Below are positions 59,627-64,000 of a stretch of 64,000 nt of DNA, piece by piece. The DNA is taken from assembly GCF_011299575.1 (NCBI RefSeq), contig NZ_CP049863.1, positions 2,852,001 to 2,916,000 on the forward strand, given 5' to 3'. The notes below the pieces were generated by a model. The model had not been told where the DNA came from and did no database searches. It worked only from the letters and a program-made list of their open reading frames with translations. Each line of letters opens with the position of its first letter. Positions within the stretch are counted from its first letter, which is position 1. The position numbers and the translations under genes are program-made. The DNA comes from Leucobacter viscericola. Its GTDB lineage: Bacteria; Actinomycetota; Actinomycetes; Actinomycetales; Microbacteriaceae.

Positions 59627-62080
59627 ATGCAATCGGGGACTGAAGAGACACGCGACCAAAGTGAGGCGCGTGTCTCTTCAGCGCTTTCCGGGCTCCCTGA
59701 GGCCGAAGCAGAGCGCCGGCATCTCGCCGGGTTGGGAAATGTTCTGCCGAACGGGTCGAGCCGATCCCTCTGGGAGATTCTCCTTGCGAACGTGTTTACG
59801 CTGTTCAACGCAATCGTCTTCACGGGGTTCGGGATCCTGCTCGCTCTCGGACGATGGCAGGACGCGCTCTTTGGGCTTCCGGCGCTTTTCAACACCATCA
59901 TCGGGGTAGTGCAGGAGTTCGGCGCAAAGCGCACACTCGACCGACTCGCAGTTCTCAACGCCCCCACCGCGAGGGTGATGCGTGAGGGGCGCGTGTCTGA
60001 GATCGCACTTGACCGTGTTGTCATGGGTGACCTGCTTGTCTTGCGCACCGGCGATCAGATTACTGCTGACTCGCGGGTGGTGCAGACGGACGAGTTTGGT
60101 CCGGGCGGGCTAGAGGTCGACGAGTCGTTGCTCACGGGTGAATCGGTGGCCGTTCGTAAGCGGGTCGACGCCGAAGTGCTCTCCGGTTCGAGTGTGGTGG
60201 CAGGATCCGGCCTCGCTGAAGTCATCCGAGTTGGAGCCGACTCATACGCGGCCAAGCTGACCTCGGAAGCCCGCAAGTTTTCTCTTGTGCGTTCAGAGCT
60301 TCGCAGCAGCATTGACCGTCTGCTGCGCTGGATCACGTGGGCCCTCGGGCCCATGATCCTGATCGTCGTCAATGGACAGATGCAGGCCCAGGGCGGCTGG
60401 GAAGTCGCCATCGAGAATGGTCAGTGGCGTGAAGCAGTTGTGGGGGCCGTGGCCGCGGTGATCGCGATGGTCCCACTCGGTCTTGTGCTTGTGACCAGCA
60501 TCGCTTTTGCAGTGAGTGGTGTGGCCCTCGCGAATCGTCAGGTGCTGATTCAAGAGCTGCCGGCAGTTGAGGGGCTCGCCCGTGTCGACGTGCTTTGCCT
60601 TGATAAGACAGGAACGCTCACAACCGGCGAGATGGTGTTTGATCGCTCCCATATGCTTCAAGAGGTGCCGGGCTGGCAGCGAGTGCTGGGGTATATGGGA
60701 GAGTCCCCGGATGCGAACGGCACGGCACGCTGTCTCGCCGAGCCCTTCGGGGATGAGCACAGCGACTTCGCTCCGGTCGGTGCGGTGCCATTTGATTCCG
60801 TGCGAAAGTGGAGTGCACTTCTTGCGGGTGACTCGGGTGGAACCGCCTCAGGCACCTGGGTACTCGGGGCTCCCGACTTCGTTCTTCGGGCTGAAAGCGG
60901 AACAGACTCCGTTGACGAACCATTGGCCATGGCGGGTGAGCTCGCTGAAGCCGGGTTGCGAACTCTGGTGCTCGCGCACAGTGCACACAGGATCTCCCTC
61001 GGTTCAGACGATGATCCCGTGCTGCCGGAGGGGCTGATCCCGGTTGCGATGCTCACCTTCCGCGAGCAGGTGCGCCCTGATGCCGCACAAACTCTGAGCT
61101 ACTTCGCCGAGCAGGGTGTTGAGGTTCGTGTTATTTCCGGCGATGATCCCCGAACCGTTTCTGCTGTCGCGCGCGAGGTTGGGCTCGATAGTTCGGCCGG
61201 GTTTGATGCGCGACGGCTTCCCGAAGACCAGGGTGAGCTTGCCGATGTACTCGAACGAGAGCACGTTTTTGGTCGTGTGACCCCGGCTCAAAAGCTTGCG
61301 ATGGTGCACGCGCTGCAGAGTCGAGGCCACGTTGTTGCGATGACGGGTGACGGCGTCAATGACGCACTCGCAATCAAGAAATCGGATCTCGGCATCGCGA
61401 TGGACACGGCGGCTCAGGCAACCAAAGCCGTCGCGCGTATCGTGTTGCTTGACGGCCGGTTTGATCGCATGCCTGGGGTGGTGGCCGAGGGGCGGCGGGT
61501 CATTGCCAATATTGAGCGCGTCTCGATGCTTTTTCTCACTAAGACGACCTACGCCTTTGCCGTTGCTGTTGTCTTTGGTGTGCTCGCCTGGAGCTTTCCG
61601 TTTTTGCCCCGCCAGCTTTCGATCACCGACGGTCTGACGATCGGAGTCCCTGCCTTCTTCCTCGCGCTTATGCCCAATGCAACGCGATACCGTTCCGGGT
61701 TCTTGAAACGGTCGCTCGCTTTTTCGATCCCAGCGGGACTCATCGTGACAGCGGGGTTGATCGCACTCAAGGTGTTGGGGGATCAGATCGGTCCCTTCAG
61801 CGTTGAAGAAATGCAGTCCGCTTCGACACTCACGCTCGCGGGGATTGCGCTCTGGGTGCTTGCCGTAATGGCTCGACCGGTCAGCCCATTCCGAATTCTC
61901 ATTGTGCTCGCCATGTACGCGGGTCTGGGCCTGATCTGGTTGATCCCGCTCAGCCAGGACTTCTTCCAGGTCACGTGGTTGTCAGACTCGCTTGGCGTGT
62001 TGGTGCTCGGAATCGTCGCGGTGGGAGTGGTGCTGGTTGAGGTTCTGCGTGCGTGGCACCTGCGGTTCACGCGCAAGTAG
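59627..62080 (+). CDS. P-type ATPase, CtpE-like (HAD-IC family)
   Basis: This 817-residue cation pump has actuator motif LLTGES near residue 170, phosphorylation site CLDKTGTLTTGE near 325 and hinge MTGDGVNDALAIKKSDLGIA near 573. There are about eight to ten membrane helices and no N-terminal metal-binding domain, which excludes a copper pump of the CopA type. In the fourth membrane helix the motif reads VPLGLVLVTS, where the usual CtpE-like form has an ion-binding Glu (PEGL). Mtb CtpE relatives move calcium; the ion here is uncertain. It is preceded by the response regulator. Confidence 0.88.
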   Translation: MQSGTEETRDQSEARVSSALSGLPEAEAERRHLAGLGNVLPNGSSRSLWEILLANVFTLFNAIVFTGFGILLALGRWQDALFGLPALFNTIIGVVQEFGAKRTLDRLAVLNAPTARVMREGRVSEIALDRVVMGDLLVLRTGDQITADSRVVQTDEFGPGGLEVDESLLTGESVAVRKRVDAEVLSGSSVVAGSGLAEVIRVGADSYAAKLTSEARKFSLVRSELRSSIDRLLRWITWALGPMILIVVNGQMQAQGGWEVAIENGQWREAVVGAVAAVIAMVPLGLVLVTSIAFAVSGVALANRQVLIQELPAVEGLARVDVLCLDKTGTLTTGEMVFDRSHMLQEVPGWQRVLGYMGESPDANGTARCLAEPFGDEHSDFAPVGAVPFDSVRKWSALLAGDSGGTASGTWVLGAPDFVLRAESGTDSVDEPLAMAGELAEAGLRTLVLAHSAHRISLGSDDDPVLPEGLIPVAMLTFREQVRPDAAQTLSYFAEQGVEVRVISGDDPRTVSAVAREVGLDSSAGFDARRLPEDQGELADVLEREHVFGRVTPAQKLAMVHALQSRGHVVAMTGDGVNDALAIKKSDLGIAMDTAAQATKAVARIVLLDGRFDRMPGVVAEGRRVIANIERVSMLFLTKTTYAFAVAVVFGVLAWSFPFLPRQLSITDGLTIGVPAFFLALMPNATRYRSGFLKRSLAFSIPAGLIVTAGLIALKVLGDQIGPFSVEEMQSASTLTLAGIALWVLAVMARPVSPFRILIVLAMYAGLGLIWLIPLSQDFFQVTWLSDSLGVLVLGIVAVGVVLVEVLRAWHLRFTRK

Positions 62081-62089
62081 AGCTGTGCT

Positions 62090-62250
62090 AAAGTATTCCT
62101 TGGCCCAAGACCGCCGGTAGGATTCGCAAGGATCCCGGAACGTTCGTGAAAACGAAGACCAGCGCAGGTACGATTTTCCTTGAGTAACGGATCAGATCCC
62201 GAACTTTTTGAAGCTCCGTGCGTGCGCGCCGGAGCTTTTGTTATTTCTGA
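62090..62250 (+). promoter_or_regulatory. L10 ribosomal protein leader of rplJ-rplL
   Basis: The region before rplJ contains the conserved blocks of the L10 leader: CCCAAGACCGCCGGTAGG near 62104 and CCAGCGCAGGTACG near 62160. A GC stem follows, GCTCCG (62214-62219) with CGGAGC (62230-62235), then TTTTG. In bacteria L10, complexed with L12, binds this RNA and represses its own operon. The trailing stem-loop could act as an attenuator. Exact ends are approximate. Confidence 0.8.
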
Positions 62251-62314
62251 AGCTCCGAGTGGCACGGCCCTCGAGTAGCATCCGCTACCCGGGTACAACA
62301 AGCTAGGGAGCGCC

Positions 62315-62824
62315 ATGGCTACGAAGGATGCTACGGTTGCCGATCTTCAGAAGAAGTTTGAAGAGTCGTCCGCCGTTCTGCTGACTGAGTACCGCGGTCT
62401 CACGGTTGCACAGTTGCGGGATCTCCGTAACTCCATCCGCGAGCACGCGACGTACGCTGTGGCGAAGAACACGCTGACCAAGATTGCGGCAAACAAAGCC
62501 GGAATCACTGTTTTCGATGACGAGCTTGCCGGCCCTTCGGCTCTCGCTTTCGTTCACGGTGACACCGTTGCTGTCGCAAAGGCACTGCGTGACTTCGCCA
62601 AGGCAAACCCTCTTTTGGTGGTGAAGGCGGGCTACTTCGATGGCAAGCCTCTGACCGCCGCTGAGGTAGGCAAGCTTGCCGATCTCGAGAGCCGCGAGGT
62701 GCTGTTGGCTAAGGCCGCTGGCGCCATGAAGGCTTCGCTGATCGGTGCTGCACAGCTGTTCAACGCTCTGCCCGCAAAGGCCGCTCGCGGCTTCGGCGCG
62801 CTGCAGGAGAAGCAGGACGCATAG
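62315..62824 (+). CDS. rplJ: 50S ribosomal protein L10
   Basis: This 169-residue protein anchors L7/L12 dimers on the ribosome stalk. The start MATKDATVADLQKKFEESSA, the region LTEYRGLTVAQLRDLRNSIR and the C-terminal helix with A-R-G-F-G-A-L-Q-E-K are typical of actinobacterial L10. AGGGAG precedes the ATG. It follows the L10 leader and is 80 bp from rplL. Confidence 0.97.
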   Translation: MATKDATVADLQKKFEESSAVLLTEYRGLTVAQLRDLRNSIREHATYAVAKNTLTKIAANKAGITVFDDELAGPSALAFVHGDTVAVAKALRDFAKANPLLVVKAGYFDGKPLTAAEVGKLADLESREVLLAKAAGAMKASLIGAAQLFNALPAKAARGFGALQEKQDA

Positions 62825-62904
62825 ATTCGGCTCTTGCCGGTTCGGAACCAATAAGATCCGCTCTTTGCGCACCTGCGTAAGAGCAAACATCAAGGAGATA
62901 CACA

Positions 62905-63285
<381 letters not shown>

Positions 63286-63307
63286 TTCTCTTCGCTTAAG
63301 CGAATCT

Positions 63308-63340
63308 GGGCGGCTCTCCTTCGGGAGGGCCGCCCTTTTT
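63308..63340 (+). terminator. rplL intrinsic terminator
   Basis: GGGCGGCTCTCC (63308-63319), loop TTC and GGGAGGGCCGCCC (63323-63335) form a long GC stem followed directly by TTTTT. It is the clearest canonical terminator in the window. Confidence 0.93.
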
Positions 63341-63523
63341 GTGCGGCAGAGTTGACGGTTCTCGGGGGAGGGGGCCGTCAATGTCAGGGGTCCCTCGTAC
63401 AGTTTCGTTAGCCGAACAACTGGCGTAAATTTGGATCATCTGCTACGGTGATCCGGCTGCTGTTCCGTTTGGGTGCTTTGTTTGCACCTGAATAGACAGC
63501 ACAGGATCAAAGAAAGGACCCTC

Positions 63524-64000
63524 GTGGCCCTCATATCTCTCACACTGCGACACGCGAAGAAGTATTGGCTCTTCATAAGTCTTGTCATTGTGCTTCAACT
63601 ACTGTCGACCATCGCTGCGCTTGCTCTGCCGAGCTTGAACGCGCAGATTATCGACAAGGGTATTGCCCAGGGCGATACCGATTTCATCTGGAACACCGGT
63701 CGCCAGATGCTTATTATTTCACTCGGCCAGGTGGCCTCTGCCGTGCTTGCCGTCTATTTTGGTGCGCGCAGTTCGATGGGCATTGGGCGCGACCTGCGCC
63801 GCGAGGTCTACCGCAAGGTTGACTCGCTCTCCACGCTTGAAGCGACGAGCTTCGGTGCGGGCACACTCATCACTCGCGGCACGAACGACGTGCAGCAGAT
63901 CCAGATGCTGGTGCTGATGACGCTGAACTTTATGGTGTCCGCTCCGATCATGGCGATCGGTGGCATCATCATGGCGCTTCGCGAAGACGCCGGCATGGCT
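63524..64000 (+). CDS. ABC exporter, membrane domain (5' part, cut by window edge)
   Basis: GTG at 63524 follows AAAGGA with good spacing and opens a frame that stays open to the end of the window (159 codons). The protein begins MALISLTLRHAKKYWLFISL and continues LSTIAALALPSLNAQIIDKG, then GARSSMGIGRDLRREVYRKV and TLITRGTNDVQQIQMLV. These are hallmarks of type-I ABC exporter transmembrane domains, where the last motif is the coupling-helix region. The ATPase domain should lie beyond the edge. In this family a second half-transporter usually follows. Confidence 0.88.
   Translation, partial: MALISLTLRHAKKYWLFISLVIVLQLLSTIAALALPSLNAQIIDKGIAQGDTDFIWNTGRQMLIISLGQVASAVLAVYFGARSSMGIGRDLRREVYRKVDSLSTLEATSFGAGTLITRGTNDVQQIQMLVLMTLNFMVSAPIMAIGGIIMALREDAGMA

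Overview
The window looks like a chromosomal segment of a high-GC Gram-positive actinobacterium, most likely a member of the Microbacteriaceae (Leucobacter-like). This rests on the base composition, frequent GTG/TTG starts, a class-E-type LAxTG sorting signal, actinobacterial families such as DUF5819/HTTM, and a TTG-started dimeric isocitrate dehydrogenase. The genus is inferred. I see no tRNA, rRNA, CRISPR array, prophage or insertion sequence.

Left region (1-18.6 kb): a cell-surface locus. A DUF5819-HTTM-lipoprotein cassette comes first. It is followed by three very large secreted proteins built from Ig-like or invasin-like repeats and ending in SLH-like modules or an LAATG sortase signal. 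A LuxR-type regulator with a degenerate ATPase region lies between the second and third. Two of the three giant genes are interrupted by single-base frameshifts in G runs. The first and third contain almost identical DNA repeats (240 bp x4 and 498 bp x3). The upstream regions of the regulator and of the third giant gene share ACTACC-like sites spaced about 21 bp apart, which suggests a dedicated regulon.

Middle region (18.7-38.1 kb): VIT-family transporter, CcsB, PPK2, CsoR, a RarD-like permease and a GNAT. Then comes an amino-sugar scavenging locus around a divergent promoter. Leftward lie a ROK repressor, a sugar-binding lipoprotein, two permeases, a NagZ-type GH3 and a ROK kinase. Rightward lie the ABC ATPase, nagB and nagA. 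A fourth SLH-like protein, icd, a DUF1801 gene flanked by two related hairpins, and a LacI regulator follow.

Right region (38.2-54.9 kb): two dipeptide/nickel-type ABC importers. The first is controlled by the LacI protein and followed by a C45 Ntn-hydrolase-type enzyme and an MFS transporter. The second is preceded by an amidohydrolase, and one permease is fused to both ATPases in a single 800-residue protein. AraC, LLM oxidoreductase and YrdB genes sit between them.

Last region (55-64 kb): NfeD, flotillin and PH-domain genes, a YqaJ-like nuclease, a response regulator without a kinase, a P-type ATPase, the L10 leader with rplJ-rplL, and the 5' part of an ABC exporter cut by the window edge. 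Long-armed hairpins without clear T tracts are the commonest intergenic structure throughout.
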